DNA of 64,000 nt. It comes from Bacteroidaceae bacterium. GTDB lineage: Bacteria > Bacteroidota > Bacteroidia > Bacteroidales > Bacteroidaceae. Where the stretch lies: positions 27,650 to 91,649 of the forward strand of contig JAILRU010000135.1 in NCBI GenBank assembly GCA_024697945.1, in the 5' to 3' direction. A model generated the notes under the pieces. The model did no database searches and was not told the origin of the DNA. It saw only the letters and a program-made list of their open reading frames with translations. Position numbers and translations under genes: made by a program. Positions within the stretch are counted from its first letter, which is position 1. Each line of letters opens with the position of its first letter. Below, piece after piece: positions 36,769-45,316 of the stretch.

Positions 36769-37443
36769 TTATAATTCTGTCTGCTCCACAATCTGACCGT
36801 CGTAGAGGTTGATGATGCGGTCTGCAAAGCTGGCATTGTGTTGCGAGTGGGTGACCATGACAATGGTGGTGCCCTGTTCGTGCAGCTGAAGGAGCAGGTC
36901 CATCACCTCCTTGCTGTTCTTGGAGTCGAGGTTGCCCGTCGGCTCGTCGGCAAGGATAATCTTGGGATTGGACACTACGGCACGGGCCACAGCCACGCGC
37001 TGCTGCTGACCGCCAGAGAGCTGGCAGGGGAAATGTCTGCGGCGGTGCGACATCGCCATGCGGTCTAGTATCTCCGTCACGCGACGGCGGCGCTCCTTGG
37101 CTGGCACGCCCATGTAGAGCAGGGGCAGTTCCACGTTCTCATAGATATCCAGTTCGTCGATGAGGTTGAAGCTTTGGAAGACGAAGCCGATGGTGCCTCG
37201 GCGAATGTTTGTGCGCTCGCGCTCAGGTAACAGGCTCACGTCCTTGCCATTGAGGGTGTAGGTTCCTTCTGTAGGCACGTCGAGCAGTCCCATTATATTT
37301 AATAATGTCGTCTTGCCACAGCCCGAAGGCCCCATGATGCTGACAAACTCTCCTTCTTTCACTTCGAGGCTCACTTCGCGGAGCGCCCAAGTGTCAATCT
37401 CTTCCGTGCGGAAGACTTTCTTGATGTTGTGTAATGTAATCAT
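36769..37443 (-). CDS. ABC transporter ATP-binding protein (MacB/LolD type)
   Basis: 224 residues. Walker A G-P-S-G-C-G-K-T-T at 38-46, signature L-S-G-G-Q-Q-Q-R near 141, Walker B I-I-L-A-D-E-P near 160, switch His in V-T-H-S. It matches the short ATPases that work with FtsX/MacB-like permeases in lipoprotein release or export of peptides and drugs. It follows the permease gene (131 bp between them), probably in the same transcript. Confidence 0.92.
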   Translation of the reverse strand: MITLHNIKKVFRTEEIDTWALREVSLEVKEGEFVSIMGPSGCGKTTLLNIMGLLDVPTEGTYTLNGKDVSLLPERERTNIRRGTIGFVFQSFNLIDELDIYENVELPLLYMGVPAKERRRRVTEILDRMAMSHRRRHFPCQLSGGQQQRVAVARAVVSNPKIILADEPTGNLDSKNSKEVMDLLLQLHEQGTTIVMVTHSQHNASFADRIINLYDGQIVEQTEL

Positions 37444-37574
37444 ATTCCTTGATTTTTGTGGGAGTTAATGAAGTTAAAGAATTTATCGCTCGCTATGCTC
37501 GCTGGGAGTTAAAGGACAATAGCTTTGGAAGTTGCTGCCATCAGGTATCGTCCTTAATTCCTTTAACTTCCTTA

Positions 37575-39884
37575 TTATTCTTTCTTTATTATCGTTGCCG
37601 GGTTCAATTGTGAGACTATATATATCTTATAGCCAACGGTCAGGAGTGTGACGAGGGCCACGACGAGGATGGATATGAGATAGGGCTGGACAACATCTTT
37701 ATTGATGATGATTTCTTCTATGATGTAAGCAAAGACGTTGACGAGGAGCAACGAGATGAGGCTGCTGACGATGAGCTGCCAGATGTATGGCTTGGCGAAG
37801 AGCCACAGTATCTGCCGCGTGTCGGCTCCGTGCGCCTTGCGGATGGCGACCTCCTTCTGGCGGCGGCGCGTGTCGAGAGAGACAGACGAGTAGAGCGTCA
37901 GCACGATACAGAGGACGGCAACTACCGTCAGGGCGATCAAGATTTGCACTGACAGCTCAATCGAGCGCAGCAGACTGAAGCAGACGTTGAACAGGCTGTC
38001 GATGGGTGCATGAGACAGCGTGTAACGTCCCTGCTCACGATAAAGTTCGCTCAGCTCCTTCATGGCTTCCTTTCGCTCACCCTGCTTAGCCTTGAGGATA
38101 ACGCTATGCCTGACGGCAAACCCCCTTGCGGCACGCTCGAAGTCATCCCATATACGCTCTGCTATGTCGCGTTTATCGAGGAAGTACGACACATCGCAGA
38201 GATAGATGCAAAGCGGTCTGTAGTGGACGCTGGCGAGAGCTTTAAGCTGACCGACATCGATGTAACCTATCACCTCTGCTTCCTCGCCTGGCTTTACGTT
38301 ACGGTAGTAGCGTACATGAATCATGTCCCTCGAGTCCATCTCTTCTGCTATGTGACTTGGCACGAGCTTTATGTCCAGCAGACGGAAGAGGTTCTCGTCG
38401 GTCAGGAAGATATCGTCATACCCTCCTCCGACTGCATTGAAGCGTGCTGACACCACATGCGTCGTGCCTTCGATATGCTTCAGGTGCTGCAAGGTATCGA
38501 AAAACTCGGGCTTCCATTTACTGCCTTCTGTGACGATGCTGCGGCGGAAGTCATCGGCGTTGGCAGGTGTGCGAATCGAGCTTATGGCGTTAGAGAAGAC
38601 GAAGACTCCAGAATCAACGAAGAGCAATCCGTGGCAAATCACCATCATCAGGACGACGAGCAGACTGCGGCCTCGCGTAGAGACCCTGCGGCTCTTGCCT
38701 ACCACTTCGTTCAGCGGCACTTGGATAACCCTGCGGACAGACAGGGCGGCGATGCCTGCGGTGAGTATGAACGTGATGAGGCACAGCCATAGTTCGATGA
38801 TGTAAGTGCGGGACATATCTACCGTAAACCCTGGCATTTGCTTTTGCATAATGGGGAGGGCAAAGTCGGCCAAGCAGTAGGAAAGCAACATTACCAGCAG
38901 CGTAACGAAGAAGAAGACAATCGCCACCTCCCACATCAGCAGGCCGAAGAGTTGGCTCCTTTGTGCACCCATGCATTGCCGCAGTCCCATCTCCCTTTGC
39001 CTCAGACGGAAGAGTTGAATCTCTGTCTTCAGGAAACCGAACAGGCCGATAAGCAGGATGCTGCTTCCCATGAGAAAGATTAAAACGAATAATCTTATTG
39101 GTACGATTGAGTAGTTTGTCTTTGCCTTTACCTCATACTCGGGCAGAGCCTTTTGAAGTTCTGCCTGCAGGTCTTTGGCCGTTTTGCCTTTCGCAAGGAT
39201 GACGTCTAAGTAAAAGTTACTAAAGGGTTCAACTGATGTCGTGAACTCCTGCATTTGGTCGGTGATGACGTAGAGATGGTCGTCGCTAAGCAACCAATCG
39301 CCCGTATCGACGACATCGACAATGGTTTCGTACTTGCGTCCGTTGTATTCGGGACAAGTGCCGACTTTGAAGCCGATGGGATTCACGCCCTTGCCAAACG
39401 TGCGCTCCAGCATATTCTTTGTCATGATGAGGTCGCCAGGCTTCAGTAACGGGATGCGTTTCCCCGTGATGGCTGACCTCAGCCCCAGGTAGTTGAAGTG
39501 CTCGGGGGTTGTCCACCTCCAGGACGTCTCCACCTCATACTGCTTTCCCTTCAGGTCGGTATAGGGCGCGTCTGTGCCCACGGCAAACCAGTTGAGGTCG
39601 ATGAAGTCGATGCTCGACAGGTTGGCTTCGTAGATGCGCCTCACGTCGTCGTGGTTCACAGAGTGGTGTTTGCCTTCCTTCGTATAGAGCGAAACCCGTG
39701 CACGACGCGGGTCGCCGCCATGCATTTGCCAAAGCTGCCACGCCCGCAACGAGAAGATAAAGGTCGCGCTAAAGAGGACCATTCCCACTGCCAGGCAGAG
39801 CACCGAGATGATGTTCTGCGTCTTGTACTTCATCAGATTGCGCCACGCAACCCGCATGTTGTGAAAACTAAGTTTCATATTCAT
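37575..39884 (-). CDS. ABC transporter permease, MacB/FtsX family
   Basis: 769 residues starting MNMKLSFHNMRVAWRNLMKY. Four-plus membrane segments in the family layout: one near 30-50, a large periplasmic part (MacB_PCD-like), a cluster of three near 270-390, a second periplasmic part and a final cluster near 650-770. The start was set at 39884 (or 39878) because the open frame upstream begins inside the promoter (TACCTTTG at 39920-39913). It is divergent from a two-component system, so export may be switched on by it, a common Bacteroidetes arrangement. The substrate is unknown. Confidence 0.88.
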   Translation of the reverse strand: MNMKLSFHNMRVAWRNLMKYKTQNIISVLCLAVGMVLFSATFIFSLRAWQLWQMHGGDPRRARVSLYTKEGKHHSVNHDDVRRIYEANLSSIDFIDLNWFAVGTDAPYTDLKGKQYEVETSWRWTTPEHFNYLGLRSAITGKRIPLLKPGDLIMTKNMLERTFGKGVNPIGFKVGTCPEYNGRKYETIVDVVDTGDWLLSDDHLYVITDQMQEFTTSVEPFSNFYLDVILAKGKTAKDLQAELQKALPEYEVKAKTNYSIVPIRLFVLIFLMGSSILLIGLFGFLKTEIQLFRLRQREMGLRQCMGAQRSQLFGLLMWEVAIVFFFVTLLVMLLSYCLADFALPIMQKQMPGFTVDMSRTYIIELWLCLITFILTAGIAALSVRRVIQVPLNEVVGKSRRVSTRGRSLLVVLMMVICHGLLFVDSGVFVFSNAISSIRTPANADDFRRSIVTEGSKWKPEFFDTLQHLKHIEGTTHVVSARFNAVGGGYDDIFLTDENLFRLLDIKLVPSHIAEEMDSRDMIHVRYYRNVKPGEEAEVIGYIDVGQLKALASVHYRPLCIYLCDVSYFLDKRDIAERIWDDFERAARGFAVRHSVILKAKQGERKEAMKELSELYREQGRYTLSHAPIDSLFNVCFSLLRSIELSVQILIALTVVAVLCIVLTLYSSVSLDTRRRQKEVAIRKAHGADTRQILWLFAKPYIWQLIVSSLISLLLVNVFAYIIEEIIINKDVVQPYLISILVVALVTLLTVGYKIYIVSQLNPATIIKKE

Positions 39885-39912
39885 AAATCTTGTTCGTTTT
39901 GGTTTTCTGCTG

Positions 39913-39920
39913 CAAAGGTA
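39913..39920 (-). promoter_or_regulatory. -7 element of the ABC exporter genes
   Basis: TACCTTTG on the minus strand, about 30 bp upstream of the chosen ATG. The -33 region is occupied by heptamer repeats. Confidence 0.6.
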
Positions 39921-39924
39921 CGGC

Positions 39925-40078
39925 AATTCAAAATTCTTAATTCGTAATTCTTAATTCATAATTGCACATTGTCTAAACATTAGACACACTTGTGTCCAAT
40001 TCTTTGACACTTTCTGGCAAATGGCTCCCTACTGTGAAAATAATTATGAATTGTGAATTATGAATTGTGAATTATTGA
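39925..40078. repeat. Two heptamer arrays in the divergent promoter region
   Basis: 39925-39964: AATTCTT, AATTCGT, AATTCTT, AATTCAT at 7-bp steps. 40041-40078: GAATTAT and GAATTGT alternate at 7-bp steps up to the -7 element of the response regulator. The two arrays are roughly inverse in sense and flank the intergenic centre. Confidence 0.8.
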
Positions 40079-40079
40079 T

Positions 40080-40087
40080 TATCTTTG
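40080..40087 (+). promoter_or_regulatory. -7 element directly before the response regulator ATG
   Basis: TATCTTTG ends only 4 bp before the ATG at 40092. With the usual start 5-9 bp downstream the transcript would be leaderless. Confidence 0.6.
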
Positions 40088-40091
40088 CACT

Positions 40092-40610
40092 ATGAAACAT
40101 GGAACCATCCTCGTTATAGACGACAATCCCGCCATTCTGACAGCTGTCAAGATATGTCTTGGCGGCATTTTCGAGAAAGTTGTGACCCTTACGTCACCCG
40201 ATAAGGCTCTGACAACGATTGCCCAGGAGAACCCAGCTGCCATCCTCTTGGACATGAACTTCACCTTAGGCGTGAACTCAGGGCAGGAGGGCATGATGTG
40301 GCTCTCTGCCATCCATCGCAAGTTTCCTGATATCCCCATCGTACTGATTACCGCTTATGCCGACGTGAAGCTTGCCGTGCGTGCCTTGAAGAACGGCGCT
40401 GCCGACTTCGTTTCCAAGCCCTGGGACAACGATGAGCTTATACGTGTACTGAAAGATGCCATCGATAAAGCTGGCGAGGTGATTCCCTTGGAACAACTGG
40501 AGAGCGAACATGTCCGAAAGGCCCTCAGCAAATGCGATGGCAACATGAAACGCGCCGCAGACCTCCTCGGCATCAGCCGCCAGACACTATATAATAAAAT
40601 TAAGAATTAA
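40092..40610 (+). CDS. Response regulator, receiver plus Fis-type HTH
   Basis: 172 residues. Receiver domain 1-125 with acidic pair Asp10-Asp11, phospho-acceptor Asp54 (I-L-L-D-M-N) and Lys in F-V-S-K-P-W. A Fis-type helix-turn-helix ends the protein (M-K-R-A-A-D-L-L-G-I-S-R-Q-T-L-Y). The AAA+ sigma-54 activator domain that joins these parts in NtrC-like regulators is missing, giving a RegA/PrrA-like layout. It pairs with the kinase 18 bp downstream and probably controls the divergent ABC exporter. Confidence 0.9.
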   Translation: MKHGTILVIDDNPAILTAVKICLGGIFEKVVTLTSPDKALTTIAQENPAAILLDMNFTLGVNSGQEGMMWLSAIHRKFPDIPIVLITAYADVKLAVRALKNGAADFVSKPWDNDELIRVLKDAIDKAGEVIPLEQLESEHVRKALSKCDGNMKRAADLLGISRQTLYNKIKN

Positions 40611-40628
40611 GATTTCCTATCGCCTTCA

Positions 40629-41498
40629 ATGTATAACATCATTATCATAGGCATAATCATCATCACCATCGTTATCGTGGTTTTGTTCTATTGGTATCGG
40701 CATCAACGTCTGCTTAGGGAGCGGGCGCAGATTATGCGCGATGCCATACGGCATAGGGACTTCTCGTTCCGGTTGCCTACTCGCGGACTCTTCTTTGGTG
40801 AGAAGGCCCTGCAGGAGGCACTCAATGACATGGGGCAGGAGATACAGAAACTCGTGGCGCATAGTGAGGTGGAGTCCTGGCAACGGCTGACACGCGTGCT
40901 GACCCACGAAATCATGAATGCCACAACGCCTATACAGAGCATCAGCCAGGCGTATCTAAACCATCCTGACATCAAGGGCTCGCCCTACGAAGAGGGCATC
41001 TGTGCCATCAACGACACCAGTACGGGACTGCTTGCCTTCGTGGAGAGTTATCGCAAGCTCACGCAGTTGCAAGAACCTGTGATGGGCGACGTGAATATGC
41101 AGGAGTTCGCCCGTCGCATTGCTTCGCTCTATCCAGATATGTGTTGGAACATCGACATCCCTGCAGACATGGTCTTACAAGCCGATGAGAACATGCTGCG
41201 ACAAGTCTTCATCAACCTGACAAAGAATGCAATCGAGGCCAACGCAAAGACCATAGGCATTAATGGCACTCCCCAAAAGGGGGAGCGGGGAGTGGGCTTG
41301 GTTTGCATATCCAACGATGGTCACGTCATCCCGCTTGATGTCCAGCAGGAAATCTTCATCCCATTCTTCACTACCAAACAGAACGGCTCCGGCATCGGTT
41401 TGTCTCTCTCTCGCCAAATTCTCATGAAGCAAGGAATGACATTAAGCCTCGCAGAGAATCCCCTACGAGGTTACAACGTTACATTCCTCATCGCTTAA
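40629..41498 (+). CDS. Sensor histidine kinase
   Basis: 289 residues. One N-terminal membrane segment (about 2-22) and almost no periplasmic part, so it probably senses a signal in or near the membrane. H-box L-T-H-E-I-M-N with His93, N-box L-T-K-N-A-I-E-A-N near 200, G-box G-S-G-I-G-L-S near 258. HAMP and PAS domains are lacking. Partner of the preceding response regulator. It ends 5 bp before the convergent comEC-like gene. Confidence 0.9.
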   Translation: MYNIIIIGIIIITIVIVVLFYWYRHQRLLRERAQIMRDAIRHRDFSFRLPTRGLFFGEKALQEALNDMGQEIQKLVAHSEVESWQRLTRVLTHEIMNATTPIQSISQAYLNHPDIKGSPYEEGICAINDTSTGLLAFVESYRKLTQLQEPVMGDVNMQEFARRIASLYPDMCWNIDIPADMVLQADENMLRQVFINLTKNAIEANAKTIGINGTPQKGERGVGLVCISNDGHVIPLDVQQEIFIPFFTTKQNGSGIGLSLSRQILMKQGMTLSLAENPLRGYNVTFLIA

Positions 41499-41503
41499 AA
41501 CAC

Positions 41504-42637
41504 TTATATCGTCTCGCTGGTGCGGAGGCGGAGGGTGGCAAGAAGCATAGCTCCGTAGATGAGGGCTACTGCTGCGAGACCGGGATGGATGTCTGTCAAT
41601 ATGGTGCCTGGGATGCTGCCAGCAAGGTCGATGATACGCTGCTGCAATGACACCAGAAAGTTCAGAGCCCCTCCAAACAAGGCAATGGGCAACGCCATTG
41701 TAGCAAGCGACAGGTAGATGATGAGCGTCGTCAGCGGAATGAGCAACAGACTCAGTAGGGGTGCAAGCAGGGGCAGTTGGTGAAAATAGTAGAGCGTCAG
41801 GGGCATCGTGCCTATTTGGGCGACGCAGGACACAAGCAGCAGTCTCACCGCCCAGGGTAGTTGGGGGAACCTGTCGCGAAGCGGTGTCCACAGCGCGAGG
41901 ATGAAGAAAACGGCTGCAAAGGAAAGCTGGAAACTGATGCTAAGCAGGTCGGCAGGGTCTGCCAGCAGGATGATGATGGCACTCAGCGCAAGAGGATGCA
42001 GGGGGTCGGTGTCGTATTGCATCAGGCTGATGACGGTGAAGACGGAAAGCATGATGGCGGCCCTCACCAACGAAACGGGCATACCGGCTACCAACGCATA
42101 GCCCCATAGACTTAGTAGGACAAGGGGCAGCGAGAACCACCGCCAGCGGGTGTGGCAGATGCCGCGAATGAACAGGAAGTAGAGGAGGGCATAGATGATA
42201 CCGAGATGCATACCACTCAGTGCCAGCAGATGGCTCACACCTACATTACGATATGCACGGCGCGTATTGTACTCCAGGTCGGACTTCTCCCCTACCGTCA
42301 AAGCGGAACAGAGGGCAAGTGTGCCGGGCGTGAGACCTGCCTGCCTGAGTCGCGACACAAGGGCGGTCTGTGCGGCCTTTGCCTCGTGCCTGACAGTGCT
42401 CTGCCAAGGGGATTCTGAGTCGCAGATTGGAGAAAGGGCGGCTCTGCTGCAACCGAGCAGGAGCCAGACAAGGAGTGTCAAGGCATCGTGCCAATGACGA
42501 CCCTTGCGCAACAGGGTACAGGCTGTCACGCTGGCAGCAAGCAGGGGCAGGTAATAGGGTAAGGGGAAGTGCAACCCAATTGCTATGCCCGTCATCAGGA
42601 AGGCGGCACACCAAAGCATGGGGTGCTGGAATATCAT
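41504..42637 (-). CDS. ComEC/Rec2-family membrane protein, short form
   Basis: 377 residues, about ten membrane segments. The competence domain is recognisable: V-S-H-L-L-A-L-S-G-M-H-L-G near 135, P-V-S-L-V-R-A-A near 185, P-L-H-P-L-A-L-S-A and S-I-S-F-Q-L-S-F-A-A near 215-240. Full ComEC proteins carry an OB-like N-domain and a C-terminal metallo-beta-lactamase domain (700 residues or more); this one lacks the nuclease-like part and most of the OB part. It may form a DNA-uptake channel or serve another transport task. Its ATG overlaps the rpe stop (ATGA). Confidence 0.82.
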   Translation of the reverse strand: MIFQHPMLWCAAFLMTGIAIGLHFPLPYYLPLLAASVTACTLLRKGRHWHDALTLLVWLLLGCSRAALSPICDSESPWQSTVRHEAKAAQTALVSRLRQAGLTPGTLALCSALTVGEKSDLEYNTRRAYRNVGVSHLLALSGMHLGIIYALLYFLFIRGICHTRWRWFSLPLVLLSLWGYALVAGMPVSLVRAAIMLSVFTVISLMQYDTDPLHPLALSAIIILLADPADLLSISFQLSFAAVFFILALWTPLRDRFPQLPWAVRLLLVSCVAQIGTMPLTLYYFHQLPLLAPLLSLLLIPLTTLIIYLSLATMALPIALFGGALNFLVSLQQRIIDLAGSIPGTILTDIHPGLAAVALIYGAMLLATLRLRTSETI

Positions 42638-43278
42638 AAAGCGGAAAGTGCAGCGCAGGCTTGGATGGGGTCGGGGGCAGAGAAGACGTAACTGCCCGAG
42701 ACGAGCACATCGGCTCCGGCTGCCCTCAGCTGACGACCTGTATCGAGATTGACACCGCCATCGACTTCGATGAGGGCCTTGCTGCCGGTACGGTCGAGCA
42801 ACTGACGCAGCTCAGCGATTTTCTGCAGGGTGTGGGTAATGAATTTCTGTCCGCCAAAGCCAGGATTGACACTCATCAGCAACACCAAATCGACGTCGGC
42901 TGCTATGTCCTGAAGCACGGAGATGGGGGTGGAGGGATTGAGGGTGACGCCAGCCTTCATGCCAGCTTCGTGTATTTCCCAAATTACACGGTGCAGATGG
43001 GTGCAGGCCTCGTAGTGGACGTTCATCAGATAGGCACCGAGCGCCTTCACCTCAGCAATGAATTTCTCGGGCTGCACAATCATCATGTGCACGTCGAGCG
43101 GCTTCTGACAGATGCGGGCCACATGTTTGAGTACAGGGAATCCGAAGGAGATGTTTGGCACAAACACGCCGTCCATGACATCAAGGTGAAGCCAGTCGGC
43201 AGTACTCTGATTGAACCACTTCATCTCGGCTTCGAGATTGGCGAAATTGGCTGCGAGGAGGGAAGGAGCGAGCAACAT
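42634..43278 (-). CDS. rpe: Ribulose-phosphate 3-epimerase
   Basis: 214 residues from the ATG at 43278 (L-L-A-P-S-L-L-A-A-N-F). A TTG 12 bp upstream could extend it but is less likely. TIM-barrel enzyme that interconverts ribulose-5-P and xylulose-5-P in the pentose phosphate pathway. Seen: L-H-L-D-V-M-D-G-V-F-V-P-N near 35 (metal His/Asp), M-S-V-N-P-G-F-G-G-Q-K-F near 140, and E-V-D-G-G-V-N near 172. Overlaps comEC by 4 bp. Confidence 0.95.
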   Translation of the reverse strand: MLLAPSLLAANFANLEAEMKWFNQSTADWLHLDVMDGVFVPNISFGFPVLKHVARICQKPLDVHMMIVQPEKFIAEVKALGAYLMNVHYEACTHLHRVIWEIHEAGMKAGVTLNPSTPISVLQDIAADVDLVLLMSVNPGFGGQKFITHTLQKIAELRQLLDRTGSKALIEVDGGVNLDTGRQLRAAGADVLVSGSYVFSAPDPIQACAALSAL

Positions 43279-43328
43279 ATTAATTTGCAATTAATAAATT
43301 CAAAATTAAAAATTAATATATTCAAACA

Positions 43329-43445
43329 CTATGCCCATGTCATAAAGATGTATGGCTGTGGTCGGAAGGTACGGGCGAATTGGCGTATCTTGGCCAGGAC
43401 TGCTGTGCTCGGCTGAAAGAATGGTAGAGGTAGAGTTTGTTCCAT
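43329..43445 (-). CDS. Small ORF of 38 residues upstream of rpe
   Basis: ATG at 43445, TAG at 43329. The peptide begins MEQTLPLPFFQPSTAVLAKI and continues R-Q-F-A-R-T-F-R-P-Q-P-Y. The P-S-x-x-x-L-x-x-I-R-x-F-A-R-x-Y/F pattern is one I associate with short unannotated Bacteroidetes peptides; this is memory, not a search. Codon use and the amphipathic basic helix look protein-like. It reads toward rpe, 50 bp away. No promoter was found. Confidence 0.45.
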   Translation of the reverse strand: MEQTLPLPFFQPSTAVLAKIRQFARTFRPQPYIFMTWA

Positions 43446-43797
43446 AGGCGGGGGTGAGATATGAGCTTTTATATGAAAAACGAATGGGTAGGGCATTTTA
43501 TTGTGGAAAAAGAGACATTTTTTTCGAATAAGCGATTTCTTTCTTTATTTAGATTTTGGCGAAATAACACGGACATGAAATCCTGTCGTGCGTAGAAATA
43601 GTAACTCTATATAATTACATAGGTTATGATTTATAGTTTATTGTTTGCGGTTTATAATTTATGATTTGTAAGAGATTATTTTTCAGTTGATTGTACTTTT
43701 GCAAGAGGGAAAATGGGTGTGCGTTTTGCCTTTTTATGACGTTTGTTGAAATACAGAATGTTATGCAACGGAGCTCTTTTTCTGGTGCAGAAAAAAG
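43446..43797. other. AT-rich intergenic region upstream of dnaA
   Basis: No convincing gene. It holds a heptamer array at 43623-43672 (TTTATAG, TTTATTG, TTTGCGG, TTTATAA, TTTATGA). I looked for DnaA boxes (TTATNCACA) because dnaA is adjacent and found none that is clear. Confidence 0.6.
43623..43672. repeat. Heptamer array upstream of dnaA
   Basis: Six TTTANNN words at exact 7-bp steps, 130 bp before the dnaA promoter. Confidence 0.8.
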
Positions 43798-43829
43798 TTT
43801 GGTAGAATGAAGAAAATGTAGTACCTTTG
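43798..43829 (+). promoter_or_regulatory. Canonical promoter of dnaA
   Basis: TTTG (43798-43801), 20 bp, TACCTTTG (43822-43829), giving a leader of about 70 nt. Confidence 0.8.
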
Positions 43830-43906
43830 CAGACGATTTCGAGAAAAATTTCAGTGAAGCAAATCTGAGCCTTGGTTGCCCGAGAAAATATACATTATTA
43901 TAGTAA

Positions 43907-45316
43907 ATGAATAGGAACGAACAGATATTGTGGCAGCGTTGCATGGAGATGTTCCGCAGCAACGTGAGCGAGCAACAGTTCCAGACTTGGTTCTCACCGA
44001 TGAGGTTCAAGTCGTACGATGCTGCTCAGAAGGAGCTGGCGGTGTACATACCGTCCCAGTTCTTCTTCGAATATCTGGAGGAGCACTTCCGTCGTCTTAT
44101 TCATATTACCATCAACCGTTTCTTCGGTGCCGACGTTACGCTGTCATACGAGGTTGAAGTGGCCGACAATGTGACAGTGAATCAGGAGAGCGACAACAAC
44201 ATGGTTGTAGAGGCTGCACCAAGCAAATTCGCCGCGAACCAGTCGCCCGTGCTGGCTCAGGCTGTAGGAATGGCTGCAGACCTGGATTCGCAGCTCAACT
44301 TGCACCAAAACTTCAACAACTTCATCGAGGGCACGAGCAACAAACTGCCTCGCAGCGTGGGCCAGGCTATTGCAGAGCACCCCGAGCAAATGACTTTCAA
44401 CCCGCTCTTCATCTACGGTCCCAGCGGTGTGGGCAAGACGCACTTGGTGAATGCCATCGGCGTGCGCACCAAGGAGCTGCATCCGGAGAAGCGTGTGCTC
44501 TACCTGAGCGCCCACCTCTTCATGGTGCAGTTCACGGATGCCCGCAACCATAATGTCTTCAATGACTTTATGCACTTCTACCAGAGCATCGATATGCTCA
44601 TCGTGGATGACGTGCAGGAGCTCATCGGCCTGAAGGGTACGCAGAATGCTTTCTTCCACATCTTCAACCACCTGCGGCAGAACGGCAAACAGATTATCAT
44701 GACCTGTGACCGTCCGCCTGTATCGCTACAGGGAATGGAGGAGCGCCTCATCACCCGCTTCAAGAGCGGCTTGATGGCTGAGATGGAGAAGCCGGAGGAA
44801 AACCTGCGACGCGACATCCTTCACAATCTCGTGAAGCATGATGGCCTGAAGATCCCCGATGAGGTAATCAACTACATCTCGCGGAATGTGAACAACAGCG
44901 TCCGTGAGCTGGAGGGCATCATCCACAGCCTGCTTGCATACTCTGTCGTTTACGGCAAGGACGTTGACCTGGACTTTGCGAAACGCATCCTGGCTGGCCG
45001 CATTAAGTTCGAAAAGAAAGTCGTTACCATCGAGCAGATTATCACCTGTGCCTGCGAGCACTTCAATGTCAAGGAGGAGGAAGTCTTTGGCAAGAGCCGC
45101 AAGGCTAATGTCGTCACGGTCCGCCAAATGAGCATGTATCTGGCACATAAACATACGAAACTCACGGCCAGCAAGATAGGCATCTATGTGGGCAATCGAG
45201 ACCACGCCACCGTCCTGCACGGCATCAAGACGATTAACACCCGCCTGAAGGCTGACAAAGAGCTGCAGCGACATCTGGAGGATTTGGAAGTGAAACTGAT
45301 AGGAAAGGAACTATGA
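43907..45316 (+). CDS. dnaA: Chromosomal replication initiator protein DnaA
   Basis: 469 residues, usual length. Domain I (W-Q-R-C...Q-Q-F-Q-T-W-F), a short linker, the AAA+ domain with Walker A G-P-S-G-V-G-K-T-H near 168 and Walker B L-I-V-D-D-V-Q-E-L near 230, and the DNA-binding domain IV ending with H-K-H-T-K-L-T-A-S-K-I-G and G-N-R-D-H-A-T-V-L-H-G. It opens the replication origin. No DnaA boxes were seen nearby. Its stop overlaps the nitroreductase start (ATGA). Confidence 0.97.
   Translation: MNRNEQILWQRCMEMFRSNVSEQQFQTWFSPMRFKSYDAAQKELAVYIPSQFFFEYLEEHFRRLIHITINRFFGADVTLSYEVEVADNVTVNQESDNNMVVEAAPSKFAANQSPVLAQAVGMAADLDSQLNLHQNFNNFIEGTSNKLPRSVGQAIAEHPEQMTFNPLFIYGPSGVGKTHLVNAIGVRTKELHPEKRVLYLSAHLFMVQFTDARNHNVFNDFMHFYQSIDMLIVDDVQELIGLKGTQNAFFHIFNHLRQNGKQIIMTCDRPPVSLQGMEERLITRFKSGLMAEMEKPEENLRRDILHNLVKHDGLKIPDEVINYISRNVNNSVRELEGIIHSLLAYSVVYGKDVDLDFAKRILAGRIKFEKKVVTIEQIITCACEHFNVKEEEVFGKSRKANVVTVRQMSMYLAHKHTKLTASKIGIYVGNRDHATVLHGIKTINTRLKADKELQRHLEDLEVKLIGKEL

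Noticed and set aside
43446..43906. Replication origin
   Set aside because: AT-rich and next to dnaA, but no DnaA boxes were found, and in Bacteroidetes dnaA is not always at the origin.
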